A stretch of DNA of 44,523 bases from Porphyromonadaceae bacterium UBA7572 (GTDB taxonomy: Bacteria > Bacteroidota > Bacteroidia > Bacteroidales > Muribaculaceae): assembly GCA_002476625.1 (NCBI GenBank), contig DLLC01000025.1, forward strand, positions 16,234 through 60,756, in the 5' to 3' direction. The notes under the pieces were generated by a model, which was given only the letters and a program-made list of their open reading frames with translations, did no database searches and had not been told where the DNA came from. Position 1 is the first letter of the stretch, and each line of letters starts with the position of its first letter. Made by a program: the position numbers and the translations under genes. This document shows, in pieces, positions 1 to 6,832 of the stretch.

Positions 1-2
1 AT

Positions 3-272
3 CAAGCCGCACCGCCAAAGCCGCCTGTGCGCCGAAGCAGTGGCACGGTCGCAATGCGCACCGCACCTAAAGGCAGAAGCAGCAATGCACCAGCCTCACG
101 CCCTCGCCGAAGCAGCACCGCTCCACGGACCACGGCAAACCGGAAGCCCAACACCTCCGGCAACGGCCAATCGTCAATCACTCGAGGCGGCTGCGTGGTC
201 ATTTCCATAGGTGTGACCGCAGGCTTCTTCTTGCTCTACATGTTAATAGGACTAATTTTCGACAAAATATAA
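3..272 (+). CDS. C-terminal fragment of a basic, proline/serine-rich single-TM protein
   Basis: The reading frame is open from the left edge, so the gene starts outside the window and 89 residues are visible. The visible part is a low-complexity Pro/Arg/Ser-rich stretch that should be disordered and strongly basic, then a hydrophobic segment (about the last 20 residues, ending GLIFDKI) that looks like a C-terminal membrane anchor. It ends 14 bp before the next gene, which also ends in a C-terminal TM helix, so the two probably form an operon of tail-anchored proteins. The opposite-strand reading frame over the same bases has no recognisable content. No family assigned; low-complexity sequence makes the frame call less certain than the TM tail suggests. 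Confidence 0.55.
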   Translation, partial: QAAPPKPPVRRSSGTVAMRTAPKGRSSNAPASRPRRSSTAPRTTANRKPNTSGNGQSSITRGGCVVISIGVTAGFFLLYMLIGLIFDKI

Positions 273-286
273 CCAACCAAGAACTC

Positions 287-898
287 ATGGCTATCAAAAA
301 ATACACTTGTCCTAAATGCGGACACGAAATATCAATCGACGTACAAGCACTCACAGCTATGGGAAATTCCATCGTGTGCCCAGAATGCCAGTCGGTGCTA
401 AAAGCCGACGGCGACTTTCTCTATATCCCCACAGAGAACCAGACCTTTGAACCTGTCGAGCCAGCCGCCGAGGGCGAAACGCCACCGCCATTCTCTAAAG
501 AAAACATCATAGGCGAAGACTCCGCCTCAGCCACGCTCTACGACAAGGCAGTGGAATACATCTCCACCTGCAACGCCATTTCCATACCCATGCTCATGCG
601 GTATTTCAGCATTGAGGAGAAAGAGGCCACAGAGCTGATGCGCGAACTTGAGCAGCGCGGAGTGGTGGGGCCATTCACCGGTGGACCAAGGGAAATCCTC
701 ATTCCCCACAACACAGGGCTGCCATCAGGCGTGAAGCGCACATTTGAAACCGACCAACTGCTGAAGAAGCAACTTGAGCGGCTACGCCAGGCACAACAAA
801 ATGGCGATATGCCCAAAATGCGATCATGCACATGCAGCCTGCCCTCGTTTCTGCTGCTCGTGCTCCTCGCCTGGCTCATCTACTCCATGCTCCACTAA
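287..898 (+). CDS. Zinc-ribbon / FtsK-gamma-like winged-helix / C-terminal TM protein
   Basis: 203 aa. A zinc ribbon is visible at the N-terminus (C8-x2-C11 and C31-x2-C34), then a Pro/Glu linker, then residues about 84-140 that align well by eye with the gamma domain of FtsK/SpoIIIE translocases (pattern LYDKAVEYI, SI, a central helix, LEQRGVVG, then PREILI). In FtsK this winged helix reads KOPS DNA and activates XerCD. Here the FtsK motor is absent; the protein instead ends in one hydrophobic helix (185-201), so it is probably a tail-anchored inner-membrane protein. The helix that contacts DNA in E. coli FtsK (YNRAAR) is replaced by an acidic EEKEAT, so KOPS-type binding is doubtful and a protein-binding role is as likely. 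It follows the upstream partial gene by 14 bp. Confidence 0.8.
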   Translation: MAIKKYTCPKCGHEISIDVQALTAMGNSIVCPECQSVLKADGDFLYIPTENQTFEPVEPAAEGETPPPFSKENIIGEDSASATLYDKAVEYISTCNAISIPMLMRYFSIEEKEATELMRELEQRGVVGPFTGGPREILIPHNTGLPSGVKRTFETDQLLKKQLERLRQAQQNGDMPKMRSCTCSLPSFLLLVLLAWLIYSMLH

Positions 899-1002
899 AA
901 TTCCACCCATTCGTCACTGTCACCCTACCTCTATATAATACCACCACGCTGGCCTTGAAAAATGCAAGGTTGCAGAAATCGCACATCTCTAAAATGTGGC
1001 TG

Positions 1003-1010
1003 TAACTTTG
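1003..1010 (+). promoter_or_regulatory. Bacteroidetes -7 box for the vWA gene
   Basis: TAACTTTG matches the Bacteroidetes housekeeping -7 element TAnnTTTG and sits 66 bp before the ATG at 1077. No clear TTG -33 element lies 19-21 bp upstream. Confidence 0.5.
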
Positions 1011-1013
1011 CAC

Positions 1014-1031
1014 CGTGACATCATGGTCACG
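1014..1031 (+). promoter_or_regulatory. 18-bp palindrome over the expected transcription start (candidate operator)
   Basis: CGTGAC-6 nt-GTCACG is a perfect inverted repeat beginning 3 bp after the -7 box, so it overlaps the expected start of transcription. Such placement suits a repressor operator, but as RNA it could also form a small hairpin. No regulator is identifiable from the sequence. Confidence 0.35.
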
Positions 1032-1076
1032 ACATCTTAATTAACTGAATTGTAAAATATCAAAACACAGCGAAAA

Positions 1077-1754
1077 ATGAAAAACAAGATTTACAACGTA
1101 GTGATTCTCGACAAGAGCGGCTCCATGAGCAGCATTCGCAGAGTGGCTATCGACAGTGTGAACGAGACATTCGGCTGCATCCGCAGCCTCAGAAAGAAAA
1201 ACCCAGACCAGTTGCAGCTGGTGACTCTGGTGGCATTCTGCGCCTGCGAGCAAAAAGTGATTTACGAAAACACGCCTATCGAAGAAGTGCGCGACATCAC
1301 CAGGCGCGATTATGAGCCATGCTGTGGCACCCCACTCTACGACGCCATAGGAAACGTGTGCACCCGGCTGCACCAAGCTGTAAAAGACTGCGAGAACGCC
1401 AGCGTGATGGTCACCGTCATCACCGACGGCTACGAGAACGCCTCGCGCGAATTCTCCGCCAAAGCCATCAAGGCCCTTATTGAGGCCTATAAGGAAGAGG
1501 GCTGGATGTTTGCCTACATCGGCGCCGACCACGATGTGGAGAGCGTGGCGTTCAGCCTATCCATCGACAACGCCCTACTATTCGAAAAAACAGAGGAAGG
1601 CACACGCCAGATGGCCGACCGCCTGCACGAAAGCATGAAGGCATACGACGACAAGGTCATGGCCCTCATGGAGGAAGAAAGAGATGGCCAAATCAGCAAA
1701 GGAGAGTTGCTGGAAAGAAAAAGATCACTCTCTAAAAAATTTTTCCGATTCTAA
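1077..1754 (+). CDS. von Willebrand factor A (vWA) domain protein
   Basis: 225 aa, essentially a single vWA domain. The metal-ion-dependent adhesion site is visible: DKSGSM near the N-terminus (DxSxS), the conserved Thr in GTPLYDAIG, and the downstream ITDGYEN Asp. No signal peptide or TM, so it is probably cytoplasmic, which for bacterial vWA proteins usually means assembling partner proteins through Mg2+-dependent contacts. The last about 45 residues are a charged helical tail rich in Glu and Lys. It stands alone, with its own promoter, between the zinc-ribbon protein and the reverse-transcriptase operon; whether it works with either is not shown. Confidence 0.8.
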   Translation: MKNKIYNVVILDKSGSMSSIRRVAIDSVNETFGCIRSLRKKNPDQLQLVTLVAFCACEQKVIYENTPIEEVRDITRRDYEPCCGTPLYDAIGNVCTRLHQAVKDCENASVMVTVITDGYENASREFSAKAIKALIEAYKEEGWMFAYIGADHDVESVAFSLSIDNALLFEKTEEGTRQMADRLHESMKAYDDKVMALMEEERDGQISKGELLERKRSLSKKFFRF

Positions 1755-1801
1755 TATAAATCAACATTCAATTTTATGTGGCTTTTGAAGACGACCCCGC
1801 T

Positions 1802-1924
1802 ATGAGACGATTGTTTATGATGGAACCTGTCGGAGATCCAAAAGCAATGGAATTTCTCCGTGCGCAAGGACTGGCCGACAATGGACAATGTCCATTCCGT
1901 GGAGCGTCAATAATGGCTGCATAG
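1802..1924 (+). pseudogene. Possible 40-aa ORF or gene remnant
   Basis: An ORF too short for routine calling: ATG 1802 to TAG 1922-1924, 40 aa. The frame is open a little further upstream (a GTG at 1778 would give 48 aa). The composition is protein-like (EPVGDPKAMEFLRAQGLADN, then CPFRG), and the frame stops abruptly, so it could be a small protein or the leftover of a decayed gene. It contains the 17-bp palindrome at 1880-1896, which argues that at least part of this stretch is regulatory DNA. I do not recognise a family. Confidence 0.25.
1880..1896 (+). promoter_or_regulatory. 17-bp perfect palindrome, candidate enhancer-binding-protein site
   Basis: AATGGACA-A-TGTCCATT is a perfect 8+1+8 inverted repeat. 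Its centre is about 122 bp upstream of the GG of the sigma-54-like promoter, the distance usual for activator (bEBP) sites. The activator is not in the window, so the link is inference. Confidence 0.4.
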
Positions 1925-2007
1925 TCGGGCTATTACTCGCTCTTTTTACTTGCTAAAAGCTGGAATTATAACTAATTTATAAGCTCCTGCCTACTCTTAT
2001 CGAGACT

Positions 2008-2024
2008 TTGGCACGATTATTGCC
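2008..2024 (+). promoter_or_regulatory. Sigma-54 (RpoN) -24/-12 promoter of the reverse-transcriptase operon
   Basis: TTGGCACGATTATTGCC matches the RpoN consensus YTGGCACGRNNNTTGCW at every fixed position except the last. GG (2010-2011) and GC (2022-2023) have the obligatory 10-nt spacing. Transcription would start near 2034-2036, about 60 nt before the ATG at 2096. No TAnnTTTG box was seen between 1925 and 2095. Confidence 0.65.
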
Positions 2025-2030
2025 TAATCA

Positions 2031-2081
2031 TTTTGTGCGTGTGTGGCGGCCACTCCCTATACCCGCCATACACGCACAAAA
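2031..2081 (+). ncRNA. 19-bp-stem hairpin in the 5' leader of the reverse-transcriptase operon
   Basis: Positions 2031-2049 and 2063-2081 are inverted repeats, 18 of 19 complementary plus one G-U pair as RNA, with a 13-nt loop. The hairpin ends 14 nt before the first start codon. No U-tract follows, so it is not a canonical terminator. If the sigma-54 promoter is real, the transcript begins within the left arm and carries this stem at its 5' end. It could be a stabilising or translation-controlling leader, a DNA palindrome bound by protein, or part of a structured RNA used by the reverse transcriptase. Confidence 0.55.
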
Positions 2082-2095
2082 CACGTTATAACAGT

Positions 2096-3310
2096 ATGAA
2101 CAACAATTTCGACATCGACCTTCTTGACCACTTAGAATACGGAAAATTGTATCTCTTCGCCAGCAGCGAGATTTTGCCACAAGCAACAGAAGAAGTGCTG
2201 GCCACATTTGTAAGCAATTCCTCTATCAGCAAAAAGCTTATGGAGATAAAAAAGGTGCCGACTGAGCCTCACAAAATGCGTGGGAATAGCCTAATAATAG
2301 CCGCCAGAAGGTTCAACGCCGGCAATGTAGGCAGGTATGCTGCGCTGGCTTGTTGCATTACAGACATGGGCAGTGTGAGCGACGGGGTGGTCACCTTTTT
2401 TCACAACTTCCTCTCTATAGAGGAGGATAGTGAGGGCGACAGCGCAGTCATTACCACCATCACCCCAACAGAGGGCGCGGCGGTGTGGAAGCTTAGGCCA
2501 AAGCCATATCTAAAAGAAGAAGTCTTCTGCCAGAAAATTCCTGAAGACCACTCTTGCCATAGGCCAAAGAAAGCACAGCTAAACACTGCCGCACATAAAG
2601 GCTTCTTTGGAATGGTTGCGAAGCTGTTTGAGAAAAACCCAGATGCAATATATGCGGCTACTGCAGAAGACACCGAAGCCGAACTGGTGGAACCTGAATA
2701 CACCACAGAAGAAAAAGAGGAAGACGCAAGAATTGAAATCATTAGGCAAAATTCCGAGGAAGATGAGTATGCCAACTCTTTACAGCTCCAGCGCAACCGC
2801 GACCTCCGGCTAATTCAATCGCTCATATTCGAATTCATTCAAAAATACCATGCCGACCCTTCTGAACTGATAAGCAACTCCCTACAAGGAAAATACATTG
2901 TCAACACATCACCTATGCTGGTGGTGAACCACGACCGTAAAATCATTCTGCCCGAATACAACGAGATGGAACTAAAAATGAGTGCAGCCAGCCGCACGCT
3001 CTACATCTGGTTTCTGACGCACCCCCAAGGCAGCAGGCTGAAAGACCTGACGAAGCACCGCACCGAGATTATCGGCATATACGAGGAAGTGCATCCCGGC
3101 TGCAATTATGTGGAGCAATGCGTGGACGCATTGCTCCAGCCCGACAGGCTGAACCAAAACTTTTCACGCATCAAGAAGATTGTGCGCTCCGTTATCCTCA
3201 ACGACGACATCGCCGCCAGCTATTTCATCAGCAAGGACGCAGAAGGCAACTACCGCCTCCCCATCGCAGCAGTTCCTGAAAAAATCCGTATCCCAAAACA
3301 TAACGACTAA
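2096..3310 (+). CDS. Unknown protein, first gene of the reverse-transcriptase operon
   Basis: 404 aa from the ATG at 2096. The longer frame from 2033 is rejected because its first 21 codons run through the leader hairpin. No signal peptide or TM. Residues about 1-180 form a globular, unfamiliar domain; about 205-250 are very acidic and probably a linker or coiled segment; the last about 130 residues (starting near KIILPEYNEMELKM) resemble, from memory, a winged-helix-like C-terminal module seen in many uncharacterised Bacteroidales proteins. The stop lies 15 bp before the reverse-transcriptase start, so the two are surely co-transcribed. A role as regulator or partner of the reverse transcriptase is inference from context; I cannot name a family. 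Confidence 0.8.
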   Translation: MNNNFDIDLLDHLEYGKLYLFASSEILPQATEEVLATFVSNSSISKKLMEIKKVPTEPHKMRGNSLIIAARRFNAGNVGRYAALACCITDMGSVSDGVVTFFHNFLSIEEDSEGDSAVITTITPTEGAAVWKLRPKPYLKEEVFCQKIPEDHSCHRPKKAQLNTAAHKGFFGMVAKLFEKNPDAIYAATAEDTEAELVEPEYTTEEKEEDARIEIIRQNSEEDEYANSLQLQRNRDLRLIQSLIFEFIQKYHADPSELISNSLQGKYIVNTSPMLVVNHDRKIILPEYNEMELKMSAASRTLYIWFLTHPQGSRLKDLTKHRTEIIGIYEEVHPGCNYVEQCVDALLQPDRLNQNFSRIKKIVRSVILNDDIAASYFISKDAEGNYRLPIAAVPEKIRIPKHND

Positions 3311-3325
3311 AAATAATACATCATC

Positions 3326-5083
3326 ATGGCAGAAAATGCAAAAAACGTTCTGAGCCTGAACTCTAAAGAGGCTATTGAATTTTTCTTGAAATCGAACCAA
3401 TACCACGGATTCGAGCTACCCGACTACTACAAATTCGACTCTCTGCTTGAAAAAGTGAAAGATGCTGTGGGCAACACGCCCTATGATAAATGCATCGCAA
3501 AAGGCGCATCGCCTGAGCAGCTCTCCGACGTGAATTTCAACATTCTGCTCAACAAAGACGGGCGTTACGACGTCCGCCCCATTATGCTGGCCAATCCTTT
3601 TCTCTACTACTTTCTTGTGAGAGAAATTTGCAGCAATGACTCTTGGCCGGTAGTGAAACACCTGTTCAAAACTTTCAAAGTGCCACATATCACATCGTGT
3701 GCGCTGCCTGTCGTTCCCGACGACAAGAAAAAAGAGAATTTTCCAAAAGCCACCACCATATTAAACTGGTGGAACAGCGTGGAGCAGCGAAGCGTTGAGC
3801 TGTCGCTTGAATACCGCTACATGTTTGTCACCGACATCTCCAACTGCTATGGCTCTGTGAATCCACAAGCATTCGACTGGGCATTCTCGTTTAAAGGAAC
3901 ACAGCACGAGAGAGATGCCCAAAGCACCATACCTAAAAATATACAGAAGTATCTGCGCGCGTTCCAGCAAGGGCGCGGCATCGGCATTCCGCAAGGCAGT
4001 GCCATCTTCGACCTCTTGGCGGAAATCATTCTCGGCTATGCCGACCTGCTCCTGCACGAGGCCATCGAGAAGGAAGGCATCACCGCTTCTTACGAGGTGA
4101 TTCGCTACCGCGACGACTACCGCATCTTCTGCAACGACAAGGACGCATTGGAGAGAATCTCATACCTGCTGCAAGGTGTGCTCGAGCAGCTCAACTTCCG
4201 CATGAACAGCAAAAAAACGAAGCTGACCGAAGACCTGGTGGCAGACTCTATCAAGCCCGACAAACTCGCCTATATCTACAACACGCCCATCAAAAACAAA
4301 AAAGGCTACGACTTCGACAGCATAGAAAAGCAGCTGCTCTTCATCTTGATGTTTGCCCGCAAGCACCCTAACAGCGGCACCGTGCAAACGCTGCTCTCCG
4401 AACTCGACAAGCGCATAACCGACATTCTTGAAACACCAGAGTCCTCAAAAGCAGATACTGGAAAAACCAAATTTAGACATTTTCGTCAAGACTTTGCCGA
4501 CTTATTTGCCGACTCAAAAGATCAAAAGTCCAATAAAAAAGAGGATAAGCCCGACAAAAAAGAAGCTAAGCCAGCAAAAAAAGAGACGGCTTCTGTCTCC
4601 ATTTTCGATATGGTCAAAATATACCATCCCAAAAATCGCCTCCCGGGAGGCAGCGAGCGGGCCATGGCGGCAATTTGCTTAAAAATCGCCCTGGAGAACG
4701 TGAACCGAGGCCACTACGCACTCCGAGTGTTGAGCCGAATTGTTAACTCCATAGCAGACGAACAAGAGAAATGGGACATCTTCAATCTCGTGTGCCAGCA
4801 ACTTGGAGCTCAGTCCAATTCCTCTTACTTCCAAATATGGCTGCAAAACATCACCTACCAGCGCGACAAGAAGCGTGGCGCTTGCCCATACACATCACGG
4901 CTTTGCAAAGTGGTGGATGGCGAAAAGAATGTGACGCTTTGGAACTGCAGCTGGCTAAAGAAGTCGGTCACAAAAGGAATCGACGCCACAGAAATTGTGG
5001 ACGCCGAAACCCTGAAAGAAGTGACCCCCGTCATCTCATTCATAGAACGAGGCAACTACGACGGGTCATCCTACCAAGCCTAA
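3326..5083 (+). CDS. Reverse transcriptase, UG/Abi (DRT)-like
   Basis: 585 aa. RT motifs are in order: motif A FVTDISNCY (167-175, catalytic D170), motif B GIPQGSAIFDL (220-230), motif C YRDD (261-264, catalytic D263/D264) and a motif D-like NSKKTKL (294-300). There is no maturase X or HNH domain, so it is not a group II intron protein. A Lys/Asp-rich linker (about 397-422) joins the RT to a helical C-terminal domain (about 423-585), an architecture that recalls UG/Abi reverse transcriptases, many of which are anti-phage (DRT, AbiA/AbiK). The exact UG class cannot be assigned by eye. It sits between a 404-aa unknown protein (15-bp gap) and a small membrane protein (32-bp gap). No retron-like msr-msd was recognised. 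Defence is the likeliest role but is inferred. Confidence 0.85.
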   Translation: MAENAKNVLSLNSKEAIEFFLKSNQYHGFELPDYYKFDSLLEKVKDAVGNTPYDKCIAKGASPEQLSDVNFNILLNKDGRYDVRPIMLANPFLYYFLVREICSNDSWPVVKHLFKTFKVPHITSCALPVVPDDKKKENFPKATTILNWWNSVEQRSVELSLEYRYMFVTDISNCYGSVNPQAFDWAFSFKGTQHERDAQSTIPKNIQKYLRAFQQGRGIGIPQGSAIFDLLAEIILGYADLLLHEAIEKEGITASYEVIRYRDDYRIFCNDKDALERISYLLQGVLEQLNFRMNSKKTKLTEDLVADSIKPDKLAYIYNTPIKNKKGYDFDSIEKQLLFILMFARKHPNSGTVQTLLSELDKRITDILETPESSKADTGKTKFRHFRQDFADLFADSKDQKSNKKEDKPDKKEAKPAKKETASVSIFDMVKIYHPKNRLPGGSERAMAAICLKIALENVNRGHYALRVLSRIVNSIADEQEKWDIFNLVCQQLGAQSNSSYFQIWLQNITYQRDKKRGACPYTSRLCKVVDGEKNVTLWNCSWLKKSVTKGIDATEIVDAETLKEVTPVISFIERGNYDGSSYQA

Positions 5084-5115
5084 ACCACAAAAAGAACCAG
5101 TAAAAACATTTGACT

Positions 5116-5531
5116 ATGAGTTGGGAATACTACGCCGTTGGCATTGAAATGCTGGGATTTATGGCAATGGCCATCTACTCGGGAAGCTCAGACAGCAACT
5201 ATGGCACTTCTGCCCAAGACAGCACCGCCCCCCCGTTCAAGAGATTCAATCTGCACCTCCTGCTTATTCTTACCCTCTTGTTCAGGAAGCAGAGCATCAG
5301 CAAAGACGTAGCAGGGCGGAAACACCCGACGATGCCTACGATAAGGGGTATAGAAATGGATATGACCAAGGGGTAGAGGATAGTGTCAACGGGCATGAAG
5401 AATGGTATGGCTACGATGACTCAAGTGAATACTACAACTACTATGAGACCAAATACCAAGATGGTTATGTGTGTGGATATTCCGATGGATATACAGAAGG
5501 AAAACGTCAGCGCGAAGATGAGAACGAATAA
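5116..5531 (+). pseudogene. Small membrane protein with GX3 repeats, frameshifted at a C7 tract
   Basis: ATG 5116 opens a frame with a hydrophobic N-terminal helix (about residues 5-24), but after the seven C at 5228-5234 it becomes non-protein-like and stops at 5376. The other frame after the tract reads plausibly to TAA 5529-5531. One extra C (eight in all) would restore a 138-aa protein: TM helix, Pro/Gln-rich linker, then tetrapeptide runs YDKG-YRNG-YDQG and YQDG-YVCG-YSDG-YTEG. Such GX3 repeats recall Yae1-like deca-GX3 sequences. It follows the reverse transcriptase by 32 bp, so it is the third operon gene. The cause may be a true mutation, slippage at the homopolymer (phase variation or recoding) or an assembly error. 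Confidence 0.7.
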
Positions 5532-5571
5532 CCATAGTAGGGACATAGAAAATTTGAAGATTTGAACTCCT

Positions 5572-5610
5572 GTGAGGCGTACGTGGCAGCCACATACGCC
5601 TCACTTTATT
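5572..5610 (+). terminator. Intrinsic terminator after the reverse-transcriptase operon
   Basis: A 15-bp stem (5572-5586 with 5590-5604, one G-U) and a 3-nt loop, followed by TTTATT. It lies between convergent transcription units; the U-rich side favours the plus-strand operon. Confidence 0.7.
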
Positions 5611-5656
5611 AATTACTCTCTTCTGCGCTTTTTAATTCTATTCAAGAGGAATGAGA

Positions 5657-6295
5657 TTATGGCTTTTTATAGATAATGGTGAGGCCATCGCGCAGCGGCA
5701 CTATCACCTTCTCCACACGCTCGTCGGCAGCCACCATATCGTTGAAGCGCATGATGCCAGTGGTCTGAGCATCGTGCTTTGTGTTGGGGTCGGCCACTTT
5801 GCCGTCCCACAGTGTGTTGTCGGCTATGATAAAGCCTCCCGGAGCCACATGGGGAAGCACCATTTCGTAGTACTCCGGATACTGTCGCTTATTGGCGTCG
5901 ATGAACACCAAGTCGAACGTTTCGCCTAACCTCGGTAAAATTTCGGCGGCATCGCCAATGTGCAGATGAATGCGGTTGCCAATCGGCGACATGGCAAAAT
6001 GCTCGCGCAGAAAGTCCTCCAGCTCGTCCTCTATCTCAATGGTGTGAAGCTGCGCCTGGTCGTCGGTCACCCCCTCAGCCAAGCACTGCGCTGAATAGCC
6101 CGAGAAAGTGCCTAATTCAAGAATGCGCCTGGGCTTGATCATGCGCACCAGCATTTTCAGTAGCCGCCCTTGCAGATGCCCGGAGCACATGCGAGAATAC
6201 AGCAGTTTAATGTGTGTGTCGCGGTCAAGACGGTAGAGGTGGTCAGGCTCTGCGTCGATGTGCTTCAGTATGTAGTCTTCGAGTTGCTCTGTCAT
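5657..6295 (-). CDS. SAM-dependent O-methyltransferase (Methyltransf_3 / TrmR-like)
   Basis: 212 aa. Motif I ELGTFSGYSA binds S-adenosylmethionine; FIDANK and ADNTLW are the metal-binding and post-motif signatures of the caffeoyl-CoA/catechol O-methyltransferase family. Bacterial members act on small catechols or, as TrmR, on 5-hydroxyuridine at tRNA position 34; the substrate here cannot be read. The ATG at 6295 shares a base with the upstream aroQ stop codon (TGATG overlap), which favours it over the GTG one codon earlier and implies translational coupling. Cytoplasmic, no signal peptide. Confidence 0.85.
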   Translation of the reverse strand: MTEQLEDYILKHIDAEPDHLYRLDRDTHIKLLYSRMCSGHLQGRLLKMLVRMIKPRRILELGTFSGYSAQCLAEGVTDDQAQLHTIEIEDELEDFLREHFAMSPIGNRIHLHIGDAAEILPRLGETFDLVFIDANKRQYPEYYEMVLPHVAPGGFIIADNTLWDGKVADPNTKHDAQTTGIMRFNDMVAADERVEKVIVPLRDGLTIIYKKP

Positions 6296-6726
6296 CACTT
6301 CGTTGCGTTATTGTTTATCAGCCAGTCCACGGCTCGGCGATAGCTGTCAAGTCCAAAGCCGGCAATCACGGTGGCGCAGGCATCCTTAATCATCGACACA
6401 TGCCTGAACGCCTCACGAGTCTGCACATCGCTGATGTGGGTCTCCACCACCGGGGCGGTGATGGCGCGGATGCAGTCGGCTATGGCAATGGAATAGTGGG
6501 TATAGGCACCGGCGTTGAGCACAATGCCGTCGTGGTCAAACCCCACTCGCTGTAGTTCGTCAATAATCGCGCCCTCGTGATTGCTCTGAAAGAGCGTGAA
6601 CTGCACTTGTGGATACTTGTCCACAAGCTCACGAAGATACTCGTCGAGCGAGCGAGAGCCATAAATCCCTGGCTCACGAATGCCCACCAAATTCAAGTTT
6701 GGCCCGTTAATAATGGCTATTTTCAT
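6295..6726 (-). CDS. aroQ: 3-dehydroquinate dehydratase, type II
   Basis: 143 aa, normal length for type II dehydroquinases. It converts 3-dehydroquinate to 3-dehydroshikimate in the shikimate pathway, as a dodecameric cytoplasmic enzyme. Visible signatures: NGPNLNLVGIREPGIYG near the N-terminus with the catalytic Tyr, the flexible-lid Arg, FQSNHEGAIID, LNAGAYTHYSIAI and VETHISD containing the catalytic His. I chose the ATG at 6726 because AGGA lies at ribosome-binding distance and MKIAIINGPN is the usual start; an ATG at 6732 is the alternative. Translationally coupled to the O-methyltransferase downstream. Confidence 0.95.
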   Translation of the reverse strand: MKIAIINGPNLNLVGIREPGIYGSRSLDEYLRELVDKYPQVQFTLFQSNHEGAIIDELQRVGFDHDGIVLNAGAYTHYSIAIADCIRAITAPVVETHISDVQTREAFRHVSMIKDACATVIAGFGLDSYRRAVDWLINNNATK

Positions 6727-6750
6727 ATTCATCCTGCAAGAATAATTACA

Positions 6751-6758
6751 CAAAGATA
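6751..6758 (-). promoter_or_regulatory. -7 box for aroQ
   Basis: On the minus strand this reads TATCTTTG (TAnnTTTG), 25 bp before the aroQ start. No -33 TTG at 19-21 bp spacing. Confidence 0.5.
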
Positions 6759-6800
6759 AAGATTTTTTCGGATTTCACCCTAAATCAACATGAATTTCCA

Positions 6801-6808
6801 TAACTTTG
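6801..6808 (+). promoter_or_regulatory. -7 box for the YARHG gene
   Basis: TAACTTTG, 24 bp before the ATG at 6833. It is divergent from and close to the aroQ -7 box; no good -33 element seen. Confidence 0.5.
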
Positions 6809-6832
6809 CAAAAAAAATAGAAATCACTCTGA

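Noticed and set aside
2..208. Minus-strand ORF at the left edge
   Set aside because: Arg/Leu-rich shadow of the low-complexity plus-strand frame; the plus frame ends in a TM helix and joins the next gene.
2033..2095. Upstream start giving a 425-aa form of the RT-operon first protein
   Set aside because: The extra residues come from the leader hairpin and the start would lie at or before the predicted transcription start.
3326..5083. Group II intron or retron
   Set aside because: No maturase or HNH domain and no recognisable intron domain V; no retron-type msr-msd was recognised next to the RT, whose neighbours are coding sequences at 15 and 32 bp.
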